From Streptomyces althioticus (lineage in GTDB: Bacteria > Actinomycetota > Actinomycetes > Streptomycetales > Streptomycetaceae), in NCBI GenBank assembly GCA_014649355.1, contig BMSW01000014.1, positions 62,001 through 126,000 on the forward strand: a stretch of DNA of 64,000 bases, in the 5' to 3' direction. The notes under the pieces were generated by a model. It ran no database searches and was not told where the DNA came from. It was given only the letters and a program-made list of their open reading frames with translations. Below are positions 40,490-49,740 of this stretch, one piece after another. A program made the position numbers and the translations under genes. Within the stretch, counting starts at the first letter, position 1. The number at the start of each line of letters is the position of its first letter.

Positions 40490-41449
40490 ATGACCACAAA
40501 GATCACGAGCGCCCCGCCCGCCGCCGGGCTCCGCAAGGAGTCCCGGCGGCGGCCGGCCGCCTCCCCCTCCATATCCACGGTGGGCCGCCCGGGCTTCGCC
40601 TGGGCGCTGCCCGCCGCCCTGTTCTTCACGCTCTTCGCCATCGTCCCGCTCGTGATGGTCGCGGTGCTGTCCTTCATGAGCTGGAACGGGCTCGGCTCGC
40701 CCCAGTGGGTCGGCACCGACAACTGGTCGCGCCTCTGGGACGACCCGGTGATGCTGAAGAGCGTCTGGCTCACCCTCCTGCTGACCGCGCTCGGCGTGGT
40801 CATCCAGACCCCGCTGAGCATCCTCCTCGGCGTCTGGGCGGCCGGCTACCAGCGCAACCGCGCGGTGCTGTCCGTCATCTACTTCATCCCGCTGCTGCTG
40901 TCCGCCACCGCCGTCTCGGTGCTGTGGCGCGCGCTGCTCGACCCGAACTTCGGCATCCCCGCCGACGCCACCTGGCTGTTCGGGGACGGCAACCTGTTCG
41001 GCGAACAGGCCACCGCCATCGGCGTACTGGCGTTCGTCAGCACCTGGCAGTTCACCCCGTTCCACACGCTGATCTACCAGGGCGCCGCCCGCTCCATCCC
41101 GCAGGTCCTGTACCAGGCCGCGGAGATCGACGGCGCGGGCCGCTACCGGCAGTTCTTCCACATCACGCTGCCGCAGCTCCGCAACTCCATGATCACGTCG
41201 ATGATCCTGATGATCGTCGGTGGCCTCACCACCTTCGAGACCGTCCTCATCCTCACCCAGGGCGGCCCCGGCACCGACACCACCATCAGCGCCTACTACA
41301 TGTACGACAAGGCCTTCAAGGGCTTCGACTTCGGCGCCGGCTCCGCCATCGCCCTCGCCCTGGTCGTCGCCGCCACCATCATCTCCCTGGTCGTGGTGAA
41401 GGTCTCCGGCTACGACAAGATGCGCAGCTCCATGGAAGGTGTGTCATGA
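40490..41449 (+). CDS. bxlF: Sugar ABC transporter permease
   Basis: The 319-residue protein has a cytoplasmic N-terminus of about 40 residues, then six membrane helices. The permease loop EIDGAGRYRQFFHITLPQLR (EAA motif) contacts the ATPase. GGLTTFETVLILTQGGPGTDT is typical of MalF-type carbohydrate permeases. It pairs with BxlG to form the channel for xylo-oligosaccharides. It starts 10 nt after the bxlE stop and overlaps bxlG by ATGA. Confidence 0.93.
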   Translation: MTTKITSAPPAAGLRKESRRRPAASPSISTVGRPGFAWALPAALFFTLFAIVPLVMVAVLSFMSWNGLGSPQWVGTDNWSRLWDDPVMLKSVWLTLLLTALGVVIQTPLSILLGVWAAGYQRNRAVLSVIYFIPLLLSATAVSVLWRALLDPNFGIPADATWLFGDGNLFGEQATAIGVLAFVSTWQFTPFHTLIYQGAARSIPQVLYQAAEIDGAGRYRQFFHITLPQLRNSMITSMILMIVGGLTTFETVLILTQGGPGTDTTISAYYMYDKAFKGFDFGAGSAIALALVVAATIISLVVVKVSGYDKMRSSMEGVS

Positions 41450-42264
41450 GGCGCCGCCCCAACTACCTGGCCGGCGCCGGCTCGCTCGTCTGGCTGGTGC
41501 TGGTCGGCCTGCCGCTGTACGTGATGCTCGCGGCGACCCTGCGCACCCGCCAGGACTACGCACAGAACGGCCCGGTGTCCTTCCCGGACACCTTCACCCT
41601 GGACAACTTCACCGGCGCCTTCGACTCGGGCTTCGGCCAGTACTTCCTCAACACGCTCGTCGTCACCGCCTGCGTGATCGGCATCGTGCTGCTGCTGGTC
41701 CCGCCGCTCGCCTACGCCATCGTGCGCAGCCGCGGCCGGGCCACGTCGGCGATCTTCCGGCTGTTCCTGCTCGGCCTGGCGATCCCCGCCCAGGCCGTGA
41801 TCGTGCCGATGTTCTACCTGATCAGCGAAGCCGGCCTGTACGACAACCTGCTCGGCGTCATCCTGCCCACGGCCGCGTTCTGCCTGCCGATGTCGGCGCT
41901 CATCCTCAGCGGCGCCATGCGCGACATCTCCCCGGAGCTGTACGAGGCGATGGCCATGGACGGCGCCACCCCGCGCCGGATGTTCTTCCAGCTCGTGCTG
42001 CCGCTGTCCCGGGGCGGACTGTCCACCATCGTGGTCTTCTCCGCGCTCCAGGCATGGAACGGCTTCCTGTTCCCGCTCGTGCTGACCCAGTCCGACGCCA
42101 CCAAGGTCGTCACGCTGGGCCTGTACGACTTCCAGACCGAACACGGCATCGACATCCCCGGGCTGCTGGGAGCCGTGGTGCTGTCCATGGTGCCCATCCT
42201 GCTCGTCTACCTGTTCGCCCGTCGTGCCCTGGTCCAGGGTCTGATGGGTGTCGGAGGAAAGTGA
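41446..42264 (+). CDS. bxlG: Sugar ABC transporter permease
   Basis: The 272-residue protein has six membrane helices and the MalG-type loop EAMAMDGATPRRMFFQLVLPLSRGG (EAA motif). It is the second permease of the xylo-oligosaccharide importer. The ATG overlaps the bxlF stop, and the TGA overlaps the GTG of bxlA, so all three are translationally coupled. Confidence 0.93.
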   Translation: MRRRPNYLAGAGSLVWLVLVGLPLYVMLAATLRTRQDYAQNGPVSFPDTFTLDNFTGAFDSGFGQYFLNTLVVTACVIGIVLLLVPPLAYAIVRSRGRATSAIFRLFLLGLAIPAQAVIVPMFYLISEAGLYDNLLGVILPTAAFCLPMSALILSGAMRDISPELYEAMAMDGATPRRMFFQLVLPLSRGGLSTIVVFSALQAWNGFLFPLVLTQSDATKVVTLGLYDFQTEHGIDIPGLLGAVVLSMVPILLVYLFARRALVQGLMGVGGK

Positions 42265-44618
42265 CCGCGAACGTGGCCGTAGAGACCACCCCCGAAATCC
42301 CCCTCTGGAACGATCCCTCCCACCCCGTCTCCGCCCGGGTCGACGCGCTGATCGGCGCCATGACCCTCCAGGAGAAGATCGCCCAGCTGTACGGCGTGTG
42401 GGTCGGCGCCTCCGCCGACGGCGGCGAGGTCGCCCCGCACCAGCACGACATGGAGGAGGCCGTCGAGCTCGACGACCTCCTGCCGTCCGGCCTGGGCCAG
42501 CTCACCCGCCCCTTCGGCACCGCTCCCGTCGACCCGGCGCTCGGCGCGCTCTCCCTGCTGCGCACCCAGACCAGCATCACCTCGGCGAACCGCTTCGGCA
42601 TCCCCGCCGTCGCGCACGAGGAGTGCCTGGCCGGCTTCGCCGCCTGGGGCGCCACCGCCTACCCGGTTCCGCTGTCCTGGGGCGCCACCTTCGACCCGGA
42701 CGTGGTCCGCCGGATGGCCGCCGCCATCGGCCGCGACATGCGCGCCGTCGGCGTCCACCAGGGACTCGCGCCCGTCCTGGACGTCGTCCGCGACGCCCGC
42801 TGGGGCCGCGTCGAGGAGACCATCGGCGAGGACCCGTACCTCGTCGGCACCATCGGCACCGCGTACGTGCAGGGCCTGGAGTCCGCCGGGATCGTCGCCA
42901 CCCTCAAGCACTTCGTCGGCTACTCGGCCTCCCGCGCCGGACGCAACCTCGCCCCCTCCTCCGTGGGGCCACGCGAGCGCGCCGACGTGCTGCTGCCGCC
43001 GTTCGAGATGGCGATCCGCGAGGGCGGCGCGCGTTCCGTCATGCACGCCTACACCGACATCGACGGCGTTCCCTCCGCGGCCGACGAGAGCCTGCTCACC
43101 GGGCTGCTCCGCGACACGTGGGGCTTCGACGGCACGGTCGTCGCCGACTACTTCGGCATCGCGTTCCTCAAGACGCTGCACGGCGTCGCGGGCGACTTCG
43201 CCGACGCGGCCGGCGCCGCGCTCAAGGCGGGCGTCGACATCGAACTGCCCACGGTCAAGACGTTCGGCGCCCCGCTCGTGGAGGCCGTCACCGAGGGCCG
43301 GGTGCCGGAGTCGTTGATCGACCGCGCCCTGCGCCGCGTCCTGACCCAGAAGGCGGAGCTGGGCCTGCTCGACCCCGACTGGAGCCCGGTGCCGCCCGCG
43401 TTCGACGGCGCCGACCTGGACGACCCCGAGGCGCTGCGCGGAAAGATCGACCTCGACGGCCCCGAGAACCGCCAACTGGCCCGCGAGATCGCCGAGAAGG
43501 CGGTCGTCCTGCTCAGCAACGACGGCACCCTGCCGCTGGACCGCCCCCGCCGGATCGCGCTCGTCGGCCCCAACGCCACCGAGCCGGCGGCCGTCCTCGG
43601 CTGCTACTCCTTCCCGCAGCACGTGGGCGTGAAGTACCCCGACATCCCGGTCGGCATCGAACTGCCCGACCTGCGCGAGAGCCTGACGGCCGAGTTCCCC
43701 GACGCCGAGATCACGGTCGTCCGCGGCACCGGCATCGACGACGGCGACCGCTCCGGCATCGCGGAGGCGGTGGACACGGCGCGGGACGCCGACATCGTCG
43801 TCGTGGCGCTCGGCGACCGCGCCGGCCTGTTCGGCCGCGGCACCAGCGGCGAGGGCTGCGACGCGGAGTCCCTCGAACTGCCGGGCGCGCAGCAGGAATT
43901 GCTGGACGCGCTGCTGGACTCCGGCACCCCGGTGGTCACGGTGCTGCTCGCGGGCCGCCCCTACGCGCTGGGCCGCGCGGTGGAGGACTCGGCGGCGATC
44001 GTGCAGTCGTTCTTCCCGGGCGTCGCGGGCACCCGCGCCATCGCCGGCGTGCTCAGCGGCCGCACGAACCCGTCCGGCCGCCTCCCGCGTACGTCCGGCT
44101 CCCAGCCGACGACCTACCTCGGCGCGCGGCTCGCCCAGGCCAGCGAGGTGTCCAACATCGACCCGACGCCGGCGTTCGGCTTCGGACACGGCCTGACGTA
44201 CACGACGTTCGCGTGGAGCGACCTGACGGTCGACGCCGAAGAGGCGCCGACGGACGGGGAGTTCACCGCGTCCCTCACCGTGCGCAACACGGGGGAGCGG
44301 ACCGGCACGGAGGTCGTCCAGCTGTACCTGCACGACCCGGTCGCCTCCGTGGTCCAGCCGGTCCAGCGCCTGGTCGGCTACGCCCGCCTGGACCTGGAGC
44401 CGGGCGAGGAGCGCAGGGTGCGCGTGACGGTCCCGGCGGACGTGGCGTCGTTCACGGGCCGCGACGGGCGCCGCATCGTCGAACCGGGCGACCTGGAACT
44501 GCGCCTGGCCGCGTCCAGCACGGACGCCCGCCTCACGACGACGGTCACCCTGACGGGGCCGGCGCGGGAGGCGGACCACACGCGGAGGTTCCGGGCGGAG
44601 TTCTCGGTGGAGAACTGA
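42261..44618 (+). CDS. bxlA: Intracellular beta-xylosidase, GH3
   Basis: The 785-residue protein has the GH3 (alpha/beta)8 domain with LKHFVGYSASRAGRN and nucleophile Asp296 in VVADYFG. The (alpha/beta)6 sandwich domain (AVVLLSNDGTLPLD) and a C-terminal fibronectin-III-like domain (VRNTGERTGTEVVQLYLHD) follow. No signal peptide is present, so it hydrolyses imported xylo-oligosaccharides to xylose in the cytoplasm. GGAGGAAA precedes the GTG at 42261, whose GTGA overlaps the bxlG stop. It ends the operon at a hairpin. Other aryl-beta-glycosidase activity is possible, but operon context favours xylosidase. Confidence 0.95.
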   Translation: MTANVAVETTPEIPLWNDPSHPVSARVDALIGAMTLQEKIAQLYGVWVGASADGGEVAPHQHDMEEAVELDDLLPSGLGQLTRPFGTAPVDPALGALSLLRTQTSITSANRFGIPAVAHEECLAGFAAWGATAYPVPLSWGATFDPDVVRRMAAAIGRDMRAVGVHQGLAPVLDVVRDARWGRVEETIGEDPYLVGTIGTAYVQGLESAGIVATLKHFVGYSASRAGRNLAPSSVGPRERADVLLPPFEMAIREGGARSVMHAYTDIDGVPSAADESLLTGLLRDTWGFDGTVVADYFGIAFLKTLHGVAGDFADAAGAALKAGVDIELPTVKTFGAPLVEAVTEGRVPESLIDRALRRVLTQKAELGLLDPDWSPVPPAFDGADLDDPEALRGKIDLDGPENRQLAREIAEKAVVLLSNDGTLPLDRPRRIALVGPNATEPAAVLGCYSFPQHVGVKYPDIPVGIELPDLRESLTAEFPDAEITVVRGTGIDDGDRSGIAEAVDTARDADIVVVALGDRAGLFGRGTSGEGCDAESLELPGAQQELLDALLDSGTPVVTVLLAGRPYALGRAVEDSAAIVQSFFPGVAGTRAIAGVLSGRTNPSGRLPRTSGSQPTTYLGARLAQASEVSNIDPTPAFGFGHGLTYTTFAWSDLTVDAEEAPTDGEFTASLTVRNTGERTGTEVVQLYLHDPVASVVQPVQRLVGYARLDLEPGEERRVRVTVPADVASFTGRDGRRIVEPGDLELRLAASSTDARLTTTVTLTGPAREADHTRRFRAEFSVEN

Positions 44619-44643
44619 CGCCACCACCCTCTTGTGGAATTCC

Positions 44644-44677
44644 ACCGGCCCGGACCGCTCCTGCGGTCCGGGCCGGT
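44644..44677 (+). terminator. Terminator of bxlEFGA
   Basis: ACCGGCCCGGACCG-CTCCTG-CGGTCCGGGCCGGT is a perfect 14-bp stem, 26 nt after the bxlA stop. Confidence 0.88.
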
Positions 44678-44717
44678 GCACAATGGGCGCGCGGCCGGGA
44701 TCGACGACAGGAGCACA

Positions 44718-45389
44718 GTGAATCCCTACCAGGCACCGGAGGACGGCGTGAGCGGTACCGGGGGTGCCGGCGGTGGCCGTCGGCCGTGGCTCGTCGCGGG
44801 GGTGGCCGTGGGCGTCCTGACCTTGGTGGGCGCCCTGGTGGCGACGGGCCGGCTGCCCGGCGGGACGGACGACGGCGGTGACCGCCTGGCGGAGCAGGCG
44901 GCGGACGCACGGTGGGCCGAAGGCGTCACGCCGGAGTGGATGAGCGAGCAGATGGGTCTCGACATCCCGGTCACGGCCCGCTCCCCGCGGGCCGCGTACG
45001 AGGTCACGTCCCGTTTCGACACGGGGCTGCTCACCTTCACCCTCACCAGGGTGGAAGCGGAGGCGTACCTGAAGGAGCACCCACCGGAGGGCGACTGGCT
45101 CGAACCGACCTCCGCACAGACCGACGTGCCGCCTCACGACTTCGCGCACTTCGGTCTCCCGGAGCCCGAGACGCTGAAGGACGGCATGCGGTACGGCGTC
45201 GTCTGCCCCGGGGCCGCGGAGGCCGCCTTGGATCCACACGCCCCAGGCGTCGACACGTCCGACGCGTCATGTGTCCGCCTCTACGCCCACGCCTACACGC
45301 CGACGCGTACGCGCATCTACCTCCGCGACCACTACGAACCCGGCATCAGCCCCCTTCCTACGCCGCCCTCGTCGACGCCGACGGGATGA
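44718..45389 (+). CDS. Single-pass membrane protein of unknown function
   Basis: I do not recognise a family. The 223-residue protein has a short cytoplasmic N-terminus (NPYQAPEDG), one membrane helix (about residues 26-47, WLVAGVAVGVLTLVGALVA) and an extracytoplasmic domain. That domain includes TPEWMSEQMGLDIPVTARSP and a YEVTSRFDTGLLTFTLTRVEAEAYLKEHPP segment. Two cysteines (VVCPGAAEA and DASCVRLY) could form a disulfide. AGGAG precedes the GTG at 44718. It converges on the amylase gene with only 12 bp between stops. The surface location is inferred from charge around the helix. Confidence 0.7.
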   Translation: MNPYQAPEDGVSGTGGAGGGRRPWLVAGVAVGVLTLVGALVATGRLPGGTDDGGDRLAEQAADARWAEGVTPEWMSEQMGLDIPVTARSPRAAYEVTSRFDTGLLTFTLTRVEAEAYLKEHPPEGDWLEPTSAQTDVPPHDFAHFGLPEPETLKDGMRYGVVCPGAAEAALDPHAPGVDTSDASCVRLYAHAYTPTRTRIYLRDHYEPGISPLPTPPSSTPTG

Positions 45390-45401
45390 GGGAGGGCCGG
45401 C

Positions 45402-48371
45402 CTATCTGAGGTAGGGGCCGTCCGCGCCGATCTTGCCCGGTCCGTCGAGGACGTAGACGCGGAGGTTGCCCTTGCCGGGGGCGGCGACGGTGAGGGTGCC
45501 GGTGGTGACGGTGCGGGTGTCGCCGGTGACCGCGTCCCGGTAGGTGCCGTTGGGGACGCCCGTGAACGTCGCGCCGCCGGAGACGGTGACGAGGGCGAAA
45601 CTGTCGGTGCCGCCCGCGGTGTAGCGCCGTTTGAAGGCCATGTCGCCGCTGATGCCGGCCGTGGAGTACTGGCCCGTCTGGAGGGCCGGGACGGCACGGC
45701 GGATCTGGTTGAGGCGCTGCACGTGCTTGACCAGGGGCTGTTGCAGCGTGGTGGCGACCGCCCCCGAGGCGGACTCGACCTGGGAGAAGCCGGACGCCTT
45801 CACGTCACCGGCGAGGTGATCGCCGTAGTACGCCCTGCCCGTGGTGGCGAGAGGGCAACTCGGCCCGCAGTCGATCTTCTTGCCCTTCTGGAACTCGATC
45901 TCCGAGCCGTAGTAGAGGGTGGGAATACCGCGGAAGGTCCACATCAGCGACATGTTCTCGGCCCAGGCGTCGGTGCCGCCGGTGTAGCGTTCGCCGCTCT
46001 TGTCGGGACCGTAGTCGTGGCTGTCGACGTAGACGACGTTGTAGGTGGCGTCGTTGTAACTGTCGTCGGAGTCGCTGCCGTTGTGGAAGGCGTTGCTCGC
46101 GTCGCCGAAGTTCATGTGCATCCGCATGTCGATGACGTTCATGCCGGAGGCGCGGCTGTGGTCGGGGGCGTGGTAGCTGTTGCCGTCGAGGAACGCGTTG
46201 GTGGACGTGGGCTGGTCGCCCGTGCCCCGCTGCTGCTCGTAGTCGTACATCTCCAGCGCGGCCCGCCTGTCGTCGGCGCTGTACTCCTTGCGCTCCTTCC
46301 AGGTGTAGAACTGCGCGGAGTGGTTGACCGAACCGCGGTTCCACTTGTCGTTGACGAAGGCGGCGACCTCGCCGAAGACGAAGAAGTTCTTCGCGGCCTC
46401 GGGGCCGTGCCGCTGGGCGACGCGTTCCTGGATGGCGGGCAGGAAGCGGCGGTTCCAGGTGGTGCGCGGTATGTGCACCGCCGTGTCGACGCGGAAGCCG
46501 TCGACGCCCATGTCGATGTACTTGTCGTAGGCGCCGATCAGGTAGTTCTGCACCTGGGCGTTCTCGGTGTCGAAGTCGGCGAGGTCCTCGTGCAGCCAGC
46601 AGGAGCGGGAGTCCTCGCCCTCCCAGTTGCCGATCCAGCACTGGTGGTAGAGCGCCTTGGGGAACATGCCCGACGTCGGGCTGGGCCATTGGCAGTTGTA
46701 GAGGGTGTAGCCCTCGGGACTTCTGCCTCCGGTGGGCACGCCCCAGTTGACGCAGGTGTTGCCCGACGGCTCGGCGGTCGACCAGAGGTCGCCGTTGTAG
46801 TACGACTTGCCGCTCTTGGGCTCGACGGTGAGTCCGTCGTACTCGAAGCCGGGCTGCTTCTCGTCGTAGTACCAGCTCCATTGCGCGTCACGCACCCCGT
46901 ACACCGTGGGGGTGAACAGCCCTTTGGCGCCCCAGCGGGAGGAGTGGTTGTAGACGACGTCCTGGTAGATCTTCATGCCCTTGGCGTGGGCGGCGTCGAT
47001 GAGGTCCTGGTACGAGGCGCCGGCGGACTCCAGGCGTGGGTCGACCTTGTAGAAGTCCCAGCCGTGGTAGCCGTGGTAGTCGTAGTCGGAGCGGTTGAGG
47101 ACCACCGGGGTGATCCACACGGCGGAGAACCCGAGCGCCTTGATGTAGTCGAGCTTCTGGATCAGCCCCTTGAAGTCGCCGCGGAACATGGGGTCGTCGT
47201 TGGCCGCGTTGCCGGACTTCACGTGCTGGCTGCCTCCGCGATTGTTGGCGGGGTCGCCGTCGTGGAAGCGGGCGGTGAGGACGAAGTAGATGGGGTCCTT
47301 GCGCGGGTCGGTGCCAAGGGGCGTGCCCGGGGCGGGCGTCGACGGCTTGGCGCCGGTGGTCGCGGTGACGGAGGCCGAGGCGGCGGAGAGGTTGCCGGCC
47401 GCGTCGACGGCCCGGACGGTGTAGGTGTAGGCGGTGTTCTCCTCCAGCCCTGTGTCCGAGAAGACGGTGGAGCCGACGTCGGAGACGACATCGCCCCCGG
47501 TACCGCCGATACGGGTGACCTGGTACGCGGTGACGCCGGTGTCGTCGGTGGAGGGCTCCCAGGTGAGAACGACGGAGACGCCGTCGGCGCGTGCCGTCAC
47601 GCCGGTGGGGGCGGTGGGCGCCCGGGTGTCGGGCGGCTGGTCCGCGCAGGGGTCGTCCGCGTCGCGGGTGACCTCGCGCTCGGCGACGGTGGTGACTCCG
47701 GCGGGGATCGTGTAGTCGGCGCCGCCGTTGTTGTCCCAGACGCCGTTGCCGTTGTTGAAGGCGGCGGTGAGGACAGTGGCGGTGCCGAGGTCGAGGTCCT
47801 GCTTCCACCATCCGGTGCAGGCGGGCCGCATGCCGACCCCGGGCACGGTGGTCCACGCACCCCCGGCGGGCTGGTAGTGGATGTTGGCGGTGGTCCAGCC
47901 GAGGGTGCGGGTGGAGTAGTAGACGGTGGCGCTGTTGCCGTCCCCGTCGGAGGCCGCACAGGGGTCGGAGTGGGCGACGACGCCGTCCTTGACGGTGATG
48001 TCCCCCGTGCCGAGGGCGTAGTCGCGGCCGGAGTTGTTGTCCCAGGTGCCCGAGCCGTCGGTGAAGGTGGCCTGTAACCCCTCGGCGGTGCCGAGGTCCA
48101 CTGTCCTCTTCACCCATCCGGTGCAGGCGGTCTCCATCGCCACGCCGGGGACGGTGGTCCAGGGGCCGCCGTCAGGGGCGTAGTGGAGGTGGTAACGGTC
48201 CCAGTTCCTGGTGGTCGTCGAGTAGAAGACGGTCGCGGTGTTCCCGGCCGCGGTGGCTTCCGGGTCCGTCGTCGCGGCGGGGGAGGGGGCGGAGAGGAGC
48301 CCCATGACGGCGCCGACCGCCACGGCGGCGGCGAGCGGACGGCCACGGAGGCGCGTGCGGGTGCGTCTCAT
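45402..48371 (-). CDS. Secreted multidomain alpha-amylase (GH13) with two CBM25 and FN3
   Basis: The 989-residue protein has a signal peptide (about residues 1-33) and two CBM25-like starch-binding domains (about 41-130 and 147-230, each with WTTVPGV and WDNN motifs). A fibronectin-III domain (about 250-340) and a GH13 catalytic domain follow. Catalytic regions are intact: DVVYNH (471-476), GFRVD (nucleophile Asp629), FGEV (acid Glu668) and VDSHD. It degrades starch outside the cell. Leu99 is encoded by TTA, the rare bldA-dependent codon. The ATG at 48371 has GGAG 8 nt upstream. Paired TTGCAA boxes lie about 190 bp upstream. Pullulanase activity is possible; the motif set fits an alpha-amylase. 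Confidence 0.93.
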   Translation of the reverse strand: MRRTRTRLRGRPLAAAVAVGAVMGLLSAPSPAATTDPEATAAGNTATVFYSTTTRNWDRYHLHYAPDGGPWTTVPGVAMETACTGWVKRTVDLGTAEGLQATFTDGSGTWDNNSGRDYALGTGDITVKDGVVAHSDPCAASDGDGNSATVYYSTRTLGWTTANIHYQPAGGAWTTVPGVGMRPACTGWWKQDLDLGTATVLTAAFNNGNGVWDNNGGADYTIPAGVTTVAEREVTRDADDPCADQPPDTRAPTAPTGVTARADGVSVVLTWEPSTDDTGVTAYQVTRIGGTGGDVVSDVGSTVFSDTGLEENTAYTYTVRAVDAAGNLSAASASVTATTGAKPSTPAPGTPLGTDPRKDPIYFVLTARFHDGDPANNRGGSQHVKSGNAANDDPMFRGDFKGLIQKLDYIKALGFSAVWITPVVLNRSDYDYHGYHGWDFYKVDPRLESAGASYQDLIDAAHAKGMKIYQDVVYNHSSRWGAKGLFTPTVYGVRDAQWSWYYDEKQPGFEYDGLTVEPKSGKSYYNGDLWSTAEPSGNTCVNWGVPTGGRSPEGYTLYNCQWPSPTSGMFPKALYHQCWIGNWEGEDSRSCWLHEDLADFDTENAQVQNYLIGAYDKYIDMGVDGFRVDTAVHIPRTTWNRRFLPAIQERVAQRHGPEAAKNFFVFGEVAAFVNDKWNRGSVNHSAQFYTWKERKEYSADDRRAALEMYDYEQQRGTGDQPTSTNAFLDGNSYHAPDHSRASGMNVIDMRMHMNFGDASNAFHNGSDSDDSYNDATYNVVYVDSHDYGPDKSGERYTGGTDAWAENMSLMWTFRGIPTLYYGSEIEFQKGKKIDCGPSCPLATTGRAYYGDHLAGDVKASGFSQVESASGAVATTLQQPLVKHVQRLNQIRRAVPALQTGQYSTAGISGDMAFKRRYTAGGTDSFALVTVSGGATFTGVPNGTYRDAVTGDTRTVTTGTLTVAAPGKGNLRVYVLDGPGKIGADGPYLR

Positions 48372-48557
48372 GCGTGTCTCCAGGGAGGAGGGGAGAGACA
48401 AGGGGGTACGCCGGAGGGCGCAGAGTGCAAGCCCTAACGGAAAGTTGCAGAAACGTCTTACGGCAGCGGCAAGTTACCGCCGGGGAACGGGGGCGTAAAG
48501 GGGGTGCGCTTCAACTTGTCGGGAGCTGGGCGCAGCAGAACGCCCACCCTCGCAGTC

Positions 48558-48578
48558 GTCGTTGCAACGACTTGCAAG
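48558..48578 (-). promoter_or_regulatory. Paired TTGCAA palindromes upstream of amylase gene
   Basis: GTCGTTGCAACGAC (48558-48571) is a perfect 14-bp palindrome, directly followed by CTTGCAAG (48571-48578). The two TTGCAA cores are exactly 10 bp apart, on the same helix face. Repeats containing CTGCAA or TTGCAG occur at Streptomyces amylase promoters and are tied to MalR-type control; AAGTTGCAGAAAC at 48443 may be a further copy. Confidence 0.5.
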
Positions 48579-48614
48579 GATGGGCGGGTCGAGCGGTGGT
48601 GAGTGTTCTCCGGG

Positions 48615-48809
48615 TCAGCGGGAGGCGAGGGATACGAAGGCCGCCCACACGTCACGGCGGACCCGCAGCACGGGGCCGTCGTCGACGGCCTTCGAGTCCC
48701 GCACATACACGGTGTTCTGGTGGGCGGCCACCTCTACGCAGTCGCCGCCGTTCGTTCCGCTGTAGCTGCTCTTGATCCACGCGAGGTCGCGAACCTGCTC
48801 GATGCTCAT
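48615..48809 (-). CDS. DUF397-domain protein
   Basis: The 64-residue protein is a textbook DUF397: WIKSSYSGTNGGDCVEVA, then VYVRDSK, then VWAAFVSLA. These tiny actinomycete proteins are nearly always encoded next to Scr1-type XRE regulators and are thought to bind and antagonise them, somewhat like a toxin-antitoxin or anti-regulator pair. The ATG overlaps the stop of the regulator gene as ATGA. The pair follows the usual order, regulator then DUF397. Confidence 0.93.
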   Translation of the reverse strand: MSIEQVRDLAWIKSSYSGTNGGDCVEVAAHQNTVYVRDSKAVDDGPVLRVRRDVWAAFVSLASR

Positions 48810-49663
48810 AGCTCCCCTGCCATGTGCTCGATCACCCTGGCAGACTCCTCGGAGTTGAGGGCCTGTGAACGCAGCATTCCATAGCGTAGCCAGAACTCGC
48901 TGACCTCGTCCCGGTCCGACCGGATGTTCACGATGCCCTGGGCCTCGATGGAGACGAACCGCTGCCGTTCGACGGTCTCCAGCAGGACGATCTGCCCGTT
49001 GACCCCGCTGTGCGCGGCCCGTTGGGTCGGCATCACCTGAATTTCCACGTTGCGCATGCGGGTGCACTCCAGCAGGTGCGCGAGTTGCTGCCCTAGGACC
49101 GCTGTGCCGCCCACCGCCCGACGGAGAGCGCCCTCCTCGAGGATGAACGAGAAGACGACGCACGGGTTTCTGCGCGTCAGCAGGGACTGGCGGGCCAGCC
49201 GGGCCGTGAGGTGCTGCTCGATGGCCTCTTCCTCGAGGGGAGGGAAGTGCGCCTGGAGCAAGGCGCGCGCATACGCCTCCGTCTGCAACAACCCCGGCAC
49301 CAGCATCGGATCGTACGAGAACCGGCTCACCGCCTCCGCCTCCAGGAGGGCGAAGTCCTGGAAGAACAACGGGAGTTTGGCCCGGTCCACGTCCGGCTGG
49401 AGCACGCGCAGCGCCCCGCCCGCGTCCAGGACGCGTTCCGCCGCCTCCGTGAAGACGGCCTTCGCCGGGCGGCGGCCCTGCTCGACGGACGCGACCTGTT
49501 CCATGGAGTAGCCGATGGCGTCGGCGAGGGCCTGCTGGGTGAGCCCGGCGCGTTCGCGGAAGAGGCGGACCAGCTTGCCGTACGCGCTCCACGCCGCCGG
49601 GCGTTCCTTGTCGGGCCCGCGCCGGCCGGCCGTACCGCACTCCCGCTGGGTGGTCCTGCCCAT
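48806..49663 (-). CDS. Scr1-family XRE regulator with DUF5753
   Basis: The 285-residue protein has an N-terminal XRE helix-turn-helix (LVRLFRERAGLTQQALADAIGYSMEQVASVEQGRRP, about residues 31-66). A DUF5753 domain follows (FFQDFALLEAEAVSRFSYDPMLVPGLLQTEAYARALL, then NVEIQVMPTQRAAHSGVNG). Such regulators pair with DUF397 proteins in streptomycetes and influence development or antibiotic output in some cases. The ATG at 49663 is preceded by AGGGGG. The 128-bp upstream gap holds five helically phased GTAC boxes that could be its own operator. Confidence 0.93.
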   Translation of the reverse strand: MGRTTQRECGTAGRRGPDKERPAAWSAYGKLVRLFRERAGLTQQALADAIGYSMEQVASVEQGRRPAKAVFTEAAERVLDAGGALRVLQPDVDRAKLPLFFQDFALLEAEAVSRFSYDPMLVPGLLQTEAYARALLQAHFPPLEEEAIEQHLTARLARQSLLTRRNPCVVFSFILEEGALRRAVGGTAVLGQQLAHLLECTRMRNVEIQVMPTQRAAHSGVNGQIVLLETVERQRFVSIEAQGIVNIRSDRDEVSEFWLRYGMLRSQALNSEESARVIEHMAGEL

Positions 49664-49740
49664 CGCGCCCCCTGCTCCACCGCACAGTGATCTGTCGTGG
49701 AGCACAACGACCGAGCCGCCCCTCCGGCCACGGCGCGAGG

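Noticed and set aside
42207..45239. Minus-strand open frame of about 1010 codons across bxlA
   Set aside because: It is antisense to a complete GH3 enzyme with catalytic motifs; the long frame results from scarce stop codons at high GC.
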